Below, one piece after another: positions 53,688 to 62,433 of a DNA stretch of 64,000 nt (position 1 is the first letter of the stretch; each line of letters opens with the position of its first letter). The DNA lies in contig CALBKM010000038.1 in NCBI GenBank assembly GCA_937895705.1, forward strand, positions 1-64,000, in the 5' to 3' direction. Under the pieces are notes generated by a model. That model had not been told where the DNA came from. It did not search any database and worked only from the letters and a program-made list of their open reading frames with translations. Both the position numbers and the translations under genes were made by a program. The stretch is from an uncultured Clostridia bacterium. Lineage in GTDB: Bacteria > Bacillota > Clostridia > Lachnospirales > Lachnospiraceae.

Positions 53688-54705
53688 ACTTACTGGTAAT
53701 CCGGTTTACATTCTTAATGAGCACAGAAATCGTACCGTCCTGGTTCGTGATAAACTCTACATGCTGCTTGTTGTTATACTCCTCCATCGGAATGTTGATT
53801 TCGATTCCGCTGTCGGTGGTAAGGAACTGCTTTTCCAGTTTTTTCGTGGTCTTTTCGCTTTGAATCTTAATTTCTTCCTTTGGAAGCTTGTACTTCTCTA
53901 ACTTCTCCACGAACTCCTCCTTTATCTCCGGCGCCGCTTCTTTAAACACTTTCTCCACGATTTCCTCTACCCGAATCGGGCCTTCCGTCTTAGCACATTC
54001 CTCGTGAAGGACGCTTTTTGTCTTCATTTTCTGCTCAAAGTCGTCATCATAGTACTTCTTGTTAATCTGCTCCACTGCTTTGGTTACAAGGTCCAGCTTT
54101 GTCTTCTGGGACATTCTGGCGTGGCAATGTAAGAAAAGCTCCGACAAGTAGTTAACCTTCTCACCGTTGACAGGGAACTTTTTCTCAACCAACCGTACCG
54201 CATCCCCCTCAAGGTCGATAAGCACCGCCTCGGAAAGCTTACCTCCCGCCAGCGGCAACGCCGCCGTCTGCTTCATGACCTCGTTGATGTTCTCGTCCTG
54301 CTCACCGAGAGACGTATAATGCACATACACTTCCTTGTAGTTCATCTTAAGGATGGCAAGATGCTGTCTGGACTCCACCTGGAAAGTCACAAAAAACACA
54401 TCCCCCGCCGGGATATCGATATTGGAATTCATAATCTCGTAAAGCTTTCCGGCAAGCTGCTTGCTGACCGGAATCAGATTCTCCTCCCGGAAATCCCGAA
54501 GCGCCGCATATACCTCGGAAGACTCCGTATCAAACACGCAATTCTTCAAATCGTCCCCGGACAACAGCTTATAAATATGATTCCGCAAAAAATCGCACAA
54601 ATCCGGCCCCATTTCAAGCAGGGAATCCGAAAGCACCGGCATTCCCACCATAGAATCCAGAATATGAATGACCGCTTCTCTGATAATAATATCGTCTTTT
54701 TCCAT
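53686..54705 (-). CDS. Nucleoid-associated protein of the NdpA/YejK family
   Basis: The 339-residue protein resembles the NA37/YejK nucleoid-associated family (PF04245), with VFFVTFQVESRQHLAILKMN, HLAILK-like core and the C-terminal region VLIDLEGDAVRLVEKKFPV. Members bind DNA or are encoded in defence and phage contexts; here the neighbours are metabolic genes. AGGAG precedes the ATG. The assignment is from recalled pattern only. Confidence 0.7.
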   Translation of the reverse strand: MEKDDIIIREAVIHILDSMVGMPVLSDSLLEMGPDLCDFLRNHIYKLLSGDDLKNCVFDTESSEVYAALRDFREENLIPVSKQLAGKLYEIMNSNIDIPAGDVFFVTFQVESRQHLAILKMNYKEVYVHYTSLGEQDENINEVMKQTAALPLAGGKLSEAVLIDLEGDAVRLVEKKFPVNGEKVNYLSELFLHCHARMSQKTKLDLVTKAVEQINKKYYDDDFEQKMKTKSVLHEECAKTEGPIRVEEIVEKVFKEAAPEIKEEFVEKLEKYKLPKEEIKIQSEKTTKKLEKQFLTTDSGIEINIPMEEYNNKQHVEFITNQDGTISVLIKNVNRITSK

Positions 54706-54749
54706 TGTACTTCTCCTGTTCTTCTCCTATTGTTTCATGCCTGTTCGGC

Positions 54750-55745
54750 TTAACCTTCACCCACACCCGCATACGGAATCCTATGTATCAGGCACTCCGC
54801 CGCATCCTCAATATCCTCATAGTCAAGCTCTTCACCCTCACGCAAACAACATTCAAACTCGTCTATCACGTTTTCGATGAGTACCATGTCAATGAACAAC
54901 GGCAACTGACGAAGCAGTTCCTCGGAAATTTCCGTTTCGCTCCGATACCCTTTAAGCACCGTATCAAAATAATGTCCCATATATTCCATGCGCTTCTCTG
55001 CATTCTCCTCAAACTGGCACCATCCCACGCCGTGAGTCCAAAGATTCGCCAAATCAAACATGTACCAGCAATACATACAGTTATCAAAATCATATGCGGT
55101 AATATCTCCCGTACTCATATCGATATGATAATTGCCATCGCTGAAATCAAAATGAACCAGGCCGAAACAATCCTCGCCGGTCGGAAGCTCACCGAATAAA
55201 TCCAAACGCTCAAACATTGCCTGTTTCAACTCTGCGTAAGTATTCGGAATCAATTTATCGATGTACTCTTTGTTGTATTTCTCAAAGTATGACATTCTGC
55301 GATAGGTAGGCTGAAATATCTTGGAAAGTCTATGAATCGCCCCCAACGCTTTTCCTGTATTATAGAAATACTCCTCAAGAGGAACGCCTTCCCTATACCG
55401 ATACCCGTTCTCGGAAATCAGCATTCCCTTGACATAGGCAAAGAGGCTGATAAAGCACATTTTTCCCTCTGCTTCTGTACCTTCCACAAGCTTACCGTTC
55501 GCCGACGGAATCACATCTGCCACCGGTGCCCCGTTTTCTGCCAGATAACGGACAAACTCCGTCTCCGCAAGGTAGTCTGTTTCTTTCCTGTCTCCTAAGG
55601 TCGAAATGCGGAGAACGTATTTGTTTTCTCCCTCTTGATTACACACGTAAACAAGATTGCGGCCGCCTTCATGACCGGCCACCTGCGTAATTTCATAGCC
55701 CATCAACGCATATAATTGTTTTGCTTGTTCCAAAATACCCTTCAA
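54750..55745 (-). CDS. Phosphotransferase of the aminoglycoside phosphotransferase fold
   Basis: The 331-residue protein has an APH/choline kinase-type catalytic loop HFDFSDGNYH (His, Asp and Asn in the expected spacing) and the metal-binding DFDN in ITAYDFDNCMYCWYMFDLAN. The substrate is unknown; homoserine, methylthioribose, fructosamine and antibiotic kinases share this fold. It lies between the methyltransferase and NdpA-like genes and has a good ribosome site. Confidence 0.85.
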   Translation of the reverse strand: MKGILEQAKQLYALMGYEITQVAGHEGGRNLVYVCNQEGENKYVLRISTLGDRKETDYLAETEFVRYLAENGAPVADVIPSANGKLVEGTEAEGKMCFISLFAYVKGMLISENGYRYREGVPLEEYFYNTGKALGAIHRLSKIFQPTYRRMSYFEKYNKEYIDKLIPNTYAELKQAMFERLDLFGELPTGEDCFGLVHFDFSDGNYHIDMSTGDITAYDFDNCMYCWYMFDLANLWTHGVGWCQFEENAEKRMEYMGHYFDTVLKGYRSETEISEELLRQLPLFIDMVLIENVIDEFECCLREGEELDYEDIEDAAECLIHRIPYAGVGEG

Positions 55746-55766
55746 ATAATAGACCTCCTCCTACAA

Positions 55767-56732
55767 CTACTTCCGATATATCGTAAGCATGATATCTTCC
55801 TCATTTCCCCGAAACACAACCTCATCAAAATTCTCGCCGTATTTTTCCTTAAACTCTTTGAATAGCTTTTCCATAACAAGCTCATGTTTATCCTCCGGAA
55901 CAGCCACCTGATCCGAAAAACCTCTCGATAAAAATCTCGGCAGAAAACCGTCTTTTAACGGTGTCTCAAAATACTGCCCACGTTCGATATGTATCGTTTC
56001 ACTCCCCGCAAATACACCGTCACAACATATGCTTCTGTCAAACCGCCAGCTATACTTTTTCGGAGCGATTCCATAACTGCTTAATGCCTGCCAATATCCA
56101 CTGTACAGGCTGTTTACAATTGTATGATACTCACTGTTATCGTAACTGCTTTCCATATCTTTTCCCGGCACATCATCGATACAAATAAAGCATCCGTCCC
56201 GTTTCAACACCCTATAAATCTCACCAATCACCTTTTCTGGATTGGAAATCAAATGCAACACACTGTTTGCAACCACCGTATCCACGCTTTCATCCGCAAG
56301 CGGAATTTCCAAGGCATTCATTCGGCATACGGTAACATTCTCCAAGGAAACATTGTTTGCCTCCGCTTTTTGCTTCAGCACCTTAAGCATGGTATTGGAA
56401 ATATCTCCGGCAATCACCTTTGTTCCAAAGGACGCTACCGGAACGGTAAAACAACCGTCACCACAAGCCAAATCAAGAAAAACTCCATCACCTGTTAGGT
56501 TCGCAATTTCCTTGGCTACAGCCAAATCTTTATCTTCAATCACATATTTCCTGTTCCCTGAATAATTCTCACCGATGTGCTCATATCCAATATATTTGTC
56601 ATCATCTCCGTCAACAACCATATCCGGCATATCGGACAACTGCCATACACCGCTTAACTGCTTATACTCGTTACCGCACTTAGAACACACAGGTAACGAA
56701 ATGGTCGCTTTACATTTGGAACATAAAAACAT
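55767..56732 (-). CDS. Zinc-ribbon class I SAM methyltransferase
   Basis: The 321-residue protein starts with a zinc ribbon (MFLCSKCKATISLPVCSKCG) and continues with a Rossmann-fold methyltransferase: VFLDLACGDGCFTVPVA is motif I, and SVDTVVANSVLHLISNPEKV is the motif IV/post-IV area. A similar order is seen in the rRNA methyltransferase RlmA, but the sequence is too different for that call. The start at 56732 follows GGGAGG. Target unknown. Confidence 0.8.
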   Translation of the reverse strand: MFLCSKCKATISLPVCSKCGNEYKQLSGVWQLSDMPDMVVDGDDDKYIGYEHIGENYSGNRKYVIEDKDLAVAKEIANLTGDGVFLDLACGDGCFTVPVASFGTKVIAGDISNTMLKVLKQKAEANNVSLENVTVCRMNALEIPLADESVDTVVANSVLHLISNPEKVIGEIYRVLKRDGCFICIDDVPGKDMESSYDNSEYHTIVNSLYSGYWQALSSYGIAPKKYSWRFDRSICCDGVFAGSETIHIERGQYFETPLKDGFLPRFLSRGFSDQVAVPEDKHELVMEKLFKEFKEKYGENFDEVVFRGNEEDIMLTIYRK

Positions 56733-56753
56733 TTCTCTGCCTCCCATTTCTTT

Positions 56754-57290
56754 TTATTTGTAAAACTGCAACGCATACAACACCGCCAGAATCGACACTC
56801 CGTCCTTCGTTCCGTTGGTCCGGAGAAGTTCCGTATACTCCTCTTTCGTAAACCATCGCTTACTGCTGATTTCATCCGTATCCAGAATCTGATTTTCCGC
56901 AGAAACCCGCGCCGCAAATACATGAATTACCGCATCCGCCATTCCGTTAAACGGATTTTGACTGCACAAAAACTTCAAATCCCGCAGCTCGCAACCGGTC
57001 TCTTCCTTCGCTTCCCGCTCTGCCGCTACTTCCATATTCTCTCCTAGCTCAATTCTTCCTGCAGGAATCTCCCATTCCAAATGCCCTACCGTATATCTGC
57101 GGTTATGGATAAACAAAATGTCATCGTTTTCATTAAAAATCACTACCGCAACCGCTTCCTTCGGATAATGAAGCTGGTGGTATTTATCAATAGTATAACC
57201 GCTTGGAAGGCGGACTTTATCCGTGTACAAACATATATAGTCACTTTCATAAATTGTGGTACGCTTAAGGCGTTCCGGCATTTGATCCAT
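56754..57290 (-). CDS. Nudix hydrolase, ADP-ribose pyrophosphatase-like
   Basis: The 178-residue protein has the Nudix box GRIELGENMEVAAEREAKEE then TGCE and the N-terminal dimerisation strand typical of ADP-ribose pyrophosphatases (EAVAVVIFNENDDILFIHNR). The likely reaction is hydrolysis of ADP-ribose or a related sugar nucleotide. GGGAGG is 6 bases before the ATG. It leads into the methyltransferase gene with a 21-base gap. Confidence 0.83.
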   Translation of the reverse strand: MDQMPERLKRTTIYESDYICLYTDKVRLPSGYTIDKYHQLHYPKEAVAVVIFNENDDILFIHNRRYTVGHLEWEIPAGRIELGENMEVAAEREAKEETGCELRDLKFLCSQNPFNGMADAVIHVFAARVSAENQILDTDEISSKRWFTKEEYTELLRTNGTKDGVSILAVLYALQFYK

Positions 57291-57313
57291 ACATAACCTC
57301 CCTCTTAGAATCG

Positions 57314-57721
57314 CTATTTTGCAAAACAGATTCTATAACGGAAATTTGTTCCGTCATCTACGACAAATGTTGATCCCAGTTCTTCGATTGTATCATACTT
57401 CAACACCTTTTCCTGTCCGTCAATCAGAACTGTAACACCGTCCTCATTTACCTTTTTCCCCGAAAGGATAATCTCCGCATCATTTTGATCTTCTTCCTGC
57501 CAATGCCCGTTGTACCATTCATAGAATTCATCCCCATCAGTAACGGTAAAGGTATCGACAAATGTCCCGCTTCCCAAATCCTGTCCGTCAATTCCCCATC
57601 CGCTGTAATAGGTTACTACCGTCAGCGTACACTTTGAGTCTTTCCCTGCGATTGTGCATCCGCAAAGACACATACCTAACAGAAACGCCAACAAACAACT
57701 AAGCACTATTCTATTTCTCAT
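57314..57721 (-). CDS. Predicted lipoprotein of unknown function
   Basis: The 135-residue protein has a signal peptide ending in the lipobox CLCGC (about residues 18-22), so it is probably anchored to the outside of the membrane. The rest is a small beta-rich domain with Y-Y-S-G-W and Gly-rich turns. No family is recognised. It precedes the Nudix gene with a 23-base gap. Confidence 0.7.
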   Translation of the reverse strand: MRNRIVLSCLLAFLLGMCLCGCTIAGKDSKCTLTVVTYYSGWGIDGQDLGSGTFVDTFTVTDGDEFYEWYNGHWQEEDQNDAEIILSGKKVNEDGVTVLIDGQEKVLKYDTIEELGSTFVVDDGTNFRYRICFAK

Positions 57722-57796
57722 ATATATTCTCCCTTCGTTTCATTCAAGTTTTGAATACGGGCTTATAACACCACTATCCATCACAATCCACCCGAA

Positions 57797-58060
57797 TTAA
57801 TCATTCCATATGCGTCTTTCCGGGGAACACCACCCCGCCACAAAGTCTAAAATATCCGCAATAAAATCATAAGACAAGCCGTCTTCTAAGCTTTTAAAAT
57901 ACTCAGATAACGTCTGGTATACACTATCCTTATCCGCACCCGAATCACGCAATTTCACCAACAGTTCATACCCTTGTTCAAGGTAAGTGTTATACTCCTC
58001 TTTGGTAACAGATGTAGATAAAAGTTTCATCTGTTCCATGATTTCTTCCATACGACTCAT
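57797..58060 (-). CDS. Small helical protein of unknown function
   Basis: The 87-residue protein is acidic, apparently all helical, without membrane segment, and ends with DILDFVAGWCSPERRIWND. Small proteins with such a C-terminal WC-S-P-E motif remind me of immunity-like proteins, but no toxin gene is next to it. AGGGAG precedes the ATG. Confidence 0.5.
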   Translation of the reverse strand: MSRMEEIMEQMKLLSTSVTKEEYNTYLEQGYELLVKLRDSGADKDSVYQTLSEYFKSLEDGLSYDFIADILDFVAGWCSPERRIWND

Positions 58061-58081
58061 TTTTCTCCCTTAACTCTTTTT

Positions 58082-58582
58082 TCAAATCTCAACCCAGTAT
58101 TCGCCCGTCTCGGAATAATGTACCTTAACACATCCCTCTTTCAGATACTCCTCAACATTACTGCTGTACCGTTCGGAGACAATCGTTTCTTCCTTTCCGG
58201 TCACCGGATGCGAAAACGATACTTCCATGCGAAATACGCAATTCTTCCCCATGGCGCAAATGTTGGCGTTTTCCCGAAACTCTCTTCCAAAGAAAAACGG
58301 AATGCGTCTCACCGCAACCACCCGTCCTTTTACGAAAGGACACGACAGCATATACTCCCTGTGCTCCCTTTTTTTCTTATTGTGCAGATTTGATGTGATA
58401 TCGGAAAATATGCACAACAACGCCAACACCACCGCACCGATACAAAAGTATTTGACATCAGCAAAAGATGCACCGTTTGCCAAAAATAAACTGATTGCTA
58501 TACCCGCACCAACAATCACCACTATCGCAAGAAAAGCACCGATTTTCTTGCGTTCGTACCCCATAGGAACCATCAAACTCAT
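58082..58582 (-). CDS. Small membrane protein of unknown function
   Basis: The 166-residue protein has two transmembrane helices (about 12-34 and 44-62), a basic stretch, then a beta-rich soluble domain ending YSETGEYWVEI, reminiscent of DUF3592-type proteins. The ATG at 58582 is preferred because AAGGAGAG lies before it. No function can be assigned. Confidence 0.55.
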   Translation of the reverse strand: MSLMVPMGYERKKIGAFLAIVVIVGAGIAISLFLANGASFADVKYFCIGAVVLALLCIFSDITSNLHNKKKREHREYMLSCPFVKGRVVAVRRIPFFFGREFRENANICAMGKNCVFRMEVSFSHPVTGKEETIVSERYSSNVEEYLKEGCVKVHYSETGEYWVEI

Positions 58583-58645
58583 ACATTCTCTCCTTCTCAA
58601 TCAAACTATAGACCTGTCCCATACATAAACATTCCCTGTCGGAAC

Positions 58646-59254
58646 TTATTTTTCTCCCAGTGCCTTCCGAAAGAACACCCTCACTCCGTCATCCACCGAC
58701 GTGCTTACGTCCTTTACTTCCAAATCATAGTAATACTTCCCCGTCGGAATATCCACCGACAAGGAATCCAACGGAAAGCCTTTCACACGCTTTTCATGAG
58801 GCTTTGACACCAACACAAAAGGCTCCGTGGCAATGGACATATCCATACTTGAAAAATGCCGTTCTTTATCCAAAATAAAGTAAATCGCATTTCGGTACCG
58901 TCCGGTGATTTTACCGCCGTGTTTTTCCGCCAAAGCGGCATAATGTGTTATCATTTCCTCGTCCGTCAGCTCTTTTCCACCGACTCTCCGCACCTGAAGC
59001 CCCGGCTGTTCTTCCTCAGAAAGCTCCTCAAAATACAGCCCGCTGTCACAGGAAAACACCGGCATATGAAACGCCTCAAAATAAGCCCTGGCCTTAATCT
59101 CCGCATTCTCTAAAGGCGTCGCTCCGTCTTCCTTTATTCTCGGAAGCTCCCCTTCCAAGTCATTCAAACCGATAAGTTCGATATCAAAAGCATTTAAGGC
59201 ATTCTTCATTGCCTGAAGCTTGCCGTTATTTGTCGTGCCGTATAGTAGTTTCAT
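58646..59254 (-). CDS. Divergent RdgB/HAM1 (non-canonical purine NTP pyrophosphatase-like) protein
   Basis: HAM1-type enzymes cleave dITP, dXTP or similar to monophosphates. The 202-residue protein shows the family start LLYGTTNNGKLQAMKNAL, FSCDSGLYFEEL for the catalytic Asp, and the general fold length. The usual GFGYDPIF and SHR motifs are replaced by unrelated sequence (GFPLDSLSVDIPTGKYYYDLE), so substrate or chemistry may differ. It is not a close rdgB orthologue. Confidence 0.7.
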   Translation of the reverse strand: MKLLYGTTNNGKLQAMKNALNAFDIELIGLNDLEGELPRIKEDGATPLENAEIKARAYFEAFHMPVFSCDSGLYFEELSEEEQPGLQVRRVGGKELTDEEMITHYAALAEKHGGKITGRYRNAIYFILDKERHFSSMDMSIATEPFVLVSKPHEKRVKGFPLDSLSVDIPTGKYYYDLEVKDVSTSVDDGVRVFFRKALGEK

Positions 59255-59284
59255 CTTTTCCTCCGCAGGATAGTAGGTAATCTA

Positions 59285-59734
59285 TTAAAACGCATCGATA
59301 TCTCTTCTTATTGACACCTCAACAAGTTCGCAATTTTCGTCAAAAGCTAGATACGCAAATACAGCAGTATGAAATGGTGCATAAAATTCTCCTAACTTTA
59401 TTACCATAGCTTTTTCCCCAACAATTCTAACTCGGTTATTTTCAACACCGTTAAGCATTTCATCTTTACTCGCAACAGAAACATTTCCAGAGCTATCATT
59501 TATGCGAAGTCCGCGTTCATTGTGCATCTCACGTATTTCCCATGATTCTTTTTCGGCGATTGCAACAACCGCTTCCATACTGGTTCCTATTGGAATTTTT
59601 CGTAAAACATAATTGCAAACGCTTTTATCAGTACGGGCTAACGGTACACAAAGAAAGAAGAGTCCAATCGCCAAACAACAAACCACAACCAGCGATATGA
59701 GAGAAATCAAAAAATATTTCAATACTTTTTTCAT
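59285..59734 (-). CDS. Small membrane-anchored protein of unknown function
   Basis: The 149-residue protein has one N-terminal transmembrane segment (about 7-31) containing two adjacent Cys residues and a small soluble domain with SMEAVVAIAEKESWEIREMH. No family recognised. A promoter is visible upstream (59788-59816). Confidence 0.55.
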   Translation of the reverse strand: MKKVLKYFLISLISLVVVCCLAIGLFFLCVPLARTDKSVCNYVLRKIPIGTSMEAVVAIAEKESWEIREMHNERGLRINDSSGNVSVASKDEMLNGVENNRVRIVGEKAMVIKLGEFYAPFHTAVFAYLAFDENCELVEVSIRRDIDAF

Positions 59735-59787
59735 AATTCAAATCACCCCGTTTTTTCAGCTCTACACATAACATACTCACCCCTAAA

Positions 59788-59816
59788 AGTATACCACATT
59801 TCCCCATAATCCGCAA
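59788..59816 (-). promoter_or_regulatory. Sigma-A promoter of the 59285-59734 gene
   Basis: Minus strand -35 TTGCGG (59811-59816), 17-base spacer, extended -10 TGG TATACT (59788-59793). Confidence 0.65.
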
Positions 59817-59862
59817 CGAAAGTCACCTATATTTTCCTTTCCACAAAACGAAATATCTCCCC

Positions 59863-60283
59863 TTCTAAGCGCACAGTATCATTCCTCCCCTTTTTAGAAG
59901 CCAAAAGGGCTGTCGCATGTAAAGTCTACCTCCTTTTTTCTGTGTTCACACTGATGATATAGAACTGTCTGTCCGATAAAGCCTTTTCGAACTTTGAGCA
60001 GGATATTAGACTTTCTTATTACTCTGTTTATCTGTCAGCAACGCTCAAACAGGATGTTTGAGCGAGCCCGCCATAAGGTACGGATGCCGCATCAGGGCGG
60101 TTGCGTCACTCCATTGCATTCCTCCTCAGAGTAATTAGAAAGACTTATATCCGAATCACGAGAGAAAAGCCTTTATCGGACAGACAGTTCTATTCCATTC
60201 ACGACACACAGAAAAAGGGCCATCGCAGTTCCCTGCGACAGCCCTTGCCTCTTTCGTCAATTGAGGAATGATACGTTCCTTAG
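59863..60283. repeat. Long imperfect foldback (inverted repeat) element downstream of fhs
   Basis: The two arms, each about 160 bases, align with roughly three quarters identity. Shared blocks include GTATCATTCCTC (59876-59887 with 60263-60274), AAGGGCTGTCGCA, TTTTTCTGTGT, ATAGAACTGTCTGTCCGATAAA and ATTACTCTG. The centre holds a perfect hairpin CGCTCAAACA/TGTTTGAGCG and a CCGCC/GGCGG stem enclosed by GCAAC/GTTGC. The right arm includes the fhs stop codon and terminator. It could be a MITE with IS-type ends or a structured RNA. No gene lies inside. Confidence 0.8.
60212..60247 (-). terminator. Rho-independent terminator of fhs
   Basis: GGGCTGTCGCAG pairs with CTGCGATGGCCC around a GGAA loop, followed by TTTTT on the minus strand. 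It lies in the right arm of the foldback element. Confidence 0.85.
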
Positions 60284-61950
60284 AACAATCCGGTGATCAT
60301 ACCGTTTTCGTCCACATCGATTTTCTCCGCAGCCGGAGTCTTCGGAAGACCCGGCATGGTCATAATGGTACCGGTAATAGCTACCATAAATCCGGCGCCG
60401 GCGGAAATATACGCCTCACGGATGTTTACGTTAAAGCCTTCCGGACGGCCAAGTTTGGTCTGGTCATCGGATAAGGAGTACTGGTTCTTTGCCATACATA
60501 CCGGCACGTTGCCGAAGCCCATAGCCTCAATCTTTGCAATCGCCTTTTCTGCCGACGGATCGTAGGTTACGCTGCCTGCGCCGTAGATTTCTTTGGCGAT
60601 GGTTTCAATCTTTTCCTTTAGGGAAAGCTCGTCCTTATAAATCGGCTCGAAGAAGCTCTCCTTGGTCTCTAAGGTCTCAAGCACCTTGTTGGCAAGCTCG
60701 ATACCGCCTTCGCCGCCCTTTTCCCATACATCGGAAAGAGCGAACTCAGCGCCTCTTGCCTCACAGAACTCCTTCACATACGCAAGCTCTGCCGGGGAGT
60801 CGGTGATGAAACGGTTCAAGGTAACCACTACCGGCACCTTGTACTTCTGTAAGTTCTCGATATGCTTCTCTAAGTTTACGATACCCTTCTTTAATGCATC
60901 AACGTTCTCTGCACCAAGATCTGCCTTTGCCACACCGCCGTTGTACTTAAGCGCACGTACCGTAGCTACCAGCACCACTGCATCCGGCTTAAGTCCTGCC
61001 ATACGGCACTTAATGTCAAGGAACTTCTCTGCACCCAGGTCTGCACCGAAGCCTGCTTCCGTAATCACGTAGTCAGCCAGCTTTAATGCGGTTCTCGTTG
61101 CACGAACACTGTTACAGCCGTGTGCGATATTTGCAAACGGTCCGCCGTGAACAATGGCTGGAGTATGCTCTAAGGTCTGGATAAGATTCGGACGAAGGGC
61201 ATCCTTAAGGAGTGCCGCCATGGAACCTACCGCCTTTAACTGCTCTGCGGTTACCGGATTGCCGTCATAATCATAAGCTACGATGATACGGCCCAGGCGT
61301 GCCTTTAAATCATCCATATCCGCAGCCAGACAAAGGATTGCCATAATCTCGGAAGCAACGGTAATGATGAAGTGGTCCTCTCTTACCACACCGTCTGCCT
61401 TCTTGCCCATGCCGATGACGATATTACGAAGGGCACGGTCATTCATATCCAGACAACGTTTCCAAATCACCTGCTTCGTGTCGATGCGAAGTGCATTTCC
61501 CTGCTGGATGTGGTTATCTAACATCGCCGCAAGTAAGTTGTTTGCGGAAGTAATTGCGTGGAAATCTCCGGTAAAGTGAAGGTTCAAATCCTCCATCGGT
61601 ACCACCTGTGCGTAGCCGCCGCCTGCAGCACCGCCCTTAACACCGAAGCACGGTCCGAGGGAAGGCTCACGAAGAGCAATGACTGCCTTCTTTCCGAGCT
61701 TGCCGAAAGCCTGACCGAGACCAACCGTAGTCGTCGTCTTACCCTCTCCTGCCGGAGTCGGATTGATTGCGGTTACAAGCACCAGCTTACCGTCTGGATT
61801 TCCCTTCACTCTGTCCCAAAGCTCATCCGTAAACTTTGCCTTGTACTTACCGTAAAAATCAAGCTCGTCCTCTGTGATTCCAAGCTGCGCTGCAACCTCT
61901 TTAATCGGCTGCATCACCGCCTCCTGTGCGATTTCAATATCAGTCTTCAT
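60280..61950 (-). CDS. fhs: Formate-tetrahydrofolate ligase
   Basis: Fhs makes 10-formyl-THF from formate, THF and ATP, feeding purine synthesis and, in acetogens, the methyl branch of the Wood-Ljungdahl pathway. The 556-residue protein has the ATP-binding motif TPAGEGKTTTTVGLGQ, the family block GHCHGD-like region (GDFHAITSANNLLAAMLDNH) and GIPXGVN-type residues near the C-terminus. AGGAGGAC precedes the ATG. The right arm of the foldback element begins at its stop codon. Confidence 0.97.
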   Translation of the reverse strand: MKTDIEIAQEAVMQPIKEVAAQLGITEDELDFYGKYKAKFTDELWDRVKGNPDGKLVLVTAINPTPAGEGKTTTTVGLGQAFGKLGKKAVIALREPSLGPCFGVKGGAAGGGYAQVVPMEDLNLHFTGDFHAITSANNLLAAMLDNHIQQGNALRIDTKQVIWKRCLDMNDRALRNIVIGMGKKADGVVREDHFIITVASEIMAILCLAADMDDLKARLGRIIVAYDYDGNPVTAEQLKAVGSMAALLKDALRPNLIQTLEHTPAIVHGGPFANIAHGCNSVRATRTALKLADYVITEAGFGADLGAEKFLDIKCRMAGLKPDAVVLVATVRALKYNGGVAKADLGAENVDALKKGIVNLEKHIENLQKYKVPVVVTLNRFITDSPAELAYVKEFCEARGAEFALSDVWEKGGEGGIELANKVLETLETKESFFEPIYKDELSLKEKIETIAKEIYGAGSVTYDPSAEKAIAKIEAMGFGNVPVCMAKNQYSLSDDQTKLGRPEGFNVNIREAYISAGAGFMVAITGTIMTMPGLPKTPAAEKIDVDENGMITGLF

Positions 61951-61975
61951 GACCTGTCCTCCTTATATTTACGGT

Positions 61976-61990
61976 GGTGTCACAGACACC
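61976..61990 (-). other. Small hairpin before the fhs ribosome site
   Basis: GGTGTC and GACACC form a perfect 6-bp stem with a 3-base loop between the DUF1622-like gene and fhs. It may influence translation or mRNA decay. Weak evidence. Confidence 0.25.
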
Positions 61991-61991
61991 C

Positions 61992-62387
61992 CTATTCTTT
62001 ACTCTTGTTGTTCCCCTTTGCTCCCAACAAATGACTTCTTTGCAGTTTTTCTTCCTGTTCGCTCTTATGCCTATTCTCTTCTTTGATTTCCCAGTGAATC
62101 AAGAAAGTCAGCGCCGCTCTTAGTGCAATAATCGCGCCTACCGTCAATATTTCTTCCCATTCCCTAACGATAACCGTCTTTAAAATCTCACTGCCCAACT
62201 TAAACTCCAGACCGATTTCCAAACCGTGAGCCAGTGTCAGCTTGACATTCGGATTCTTTTGTATGTAGTACACAAAGCCCTTAATACCGGAGCAGATAAT
62301 CACTCCGATACCGATAAACTCAAAAATCAGAATGGCAATTTCTACCACAACCTGCATCACTTCATGTAACAATTCCAATACATTCAT
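61992..62387 (-). CDS. DUF1622-like membrane protein
   Basis: The 131-residue protein has three hydrophobic segments (about 8-35, 70-80, 82-100), a block with VKLTLAHGLEIGLEFKLGSE typical of the DUF1622 family, and a charged C-terminal tail. Function unknown. AGGAGG precedes the ATG. Confidence 0.75.
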   Translation of the reverse strand: MNVLELLHEVMQVVVEIAILIFEFIGIGVIICSGIKGFVYYIQKNPNVKLTLAHGLEIGLEFKLGSEILKTVIVREWEEILTVGAIIALRAALTFLIHWEIKEENRHKSEQEEKLQRSHLLGAKGNNKSKE

Positions 62388-62433
62388 CCGTACGCCTCCT
62401 TCTCTCTATTACGGCAACCGTATTTCTGCTTTT

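Noticed and set aside
59896..60247. Complete insertion sequence
   Set aside because: The ends look IS-like, but no transposase or remnant of one is encoded between the arms.
59863..60283. Retron or CRISPR-like array
   Set aside because: There are only two inverted arms, no direct repeat array, and no reverse transcriptase or cas gene nearby.
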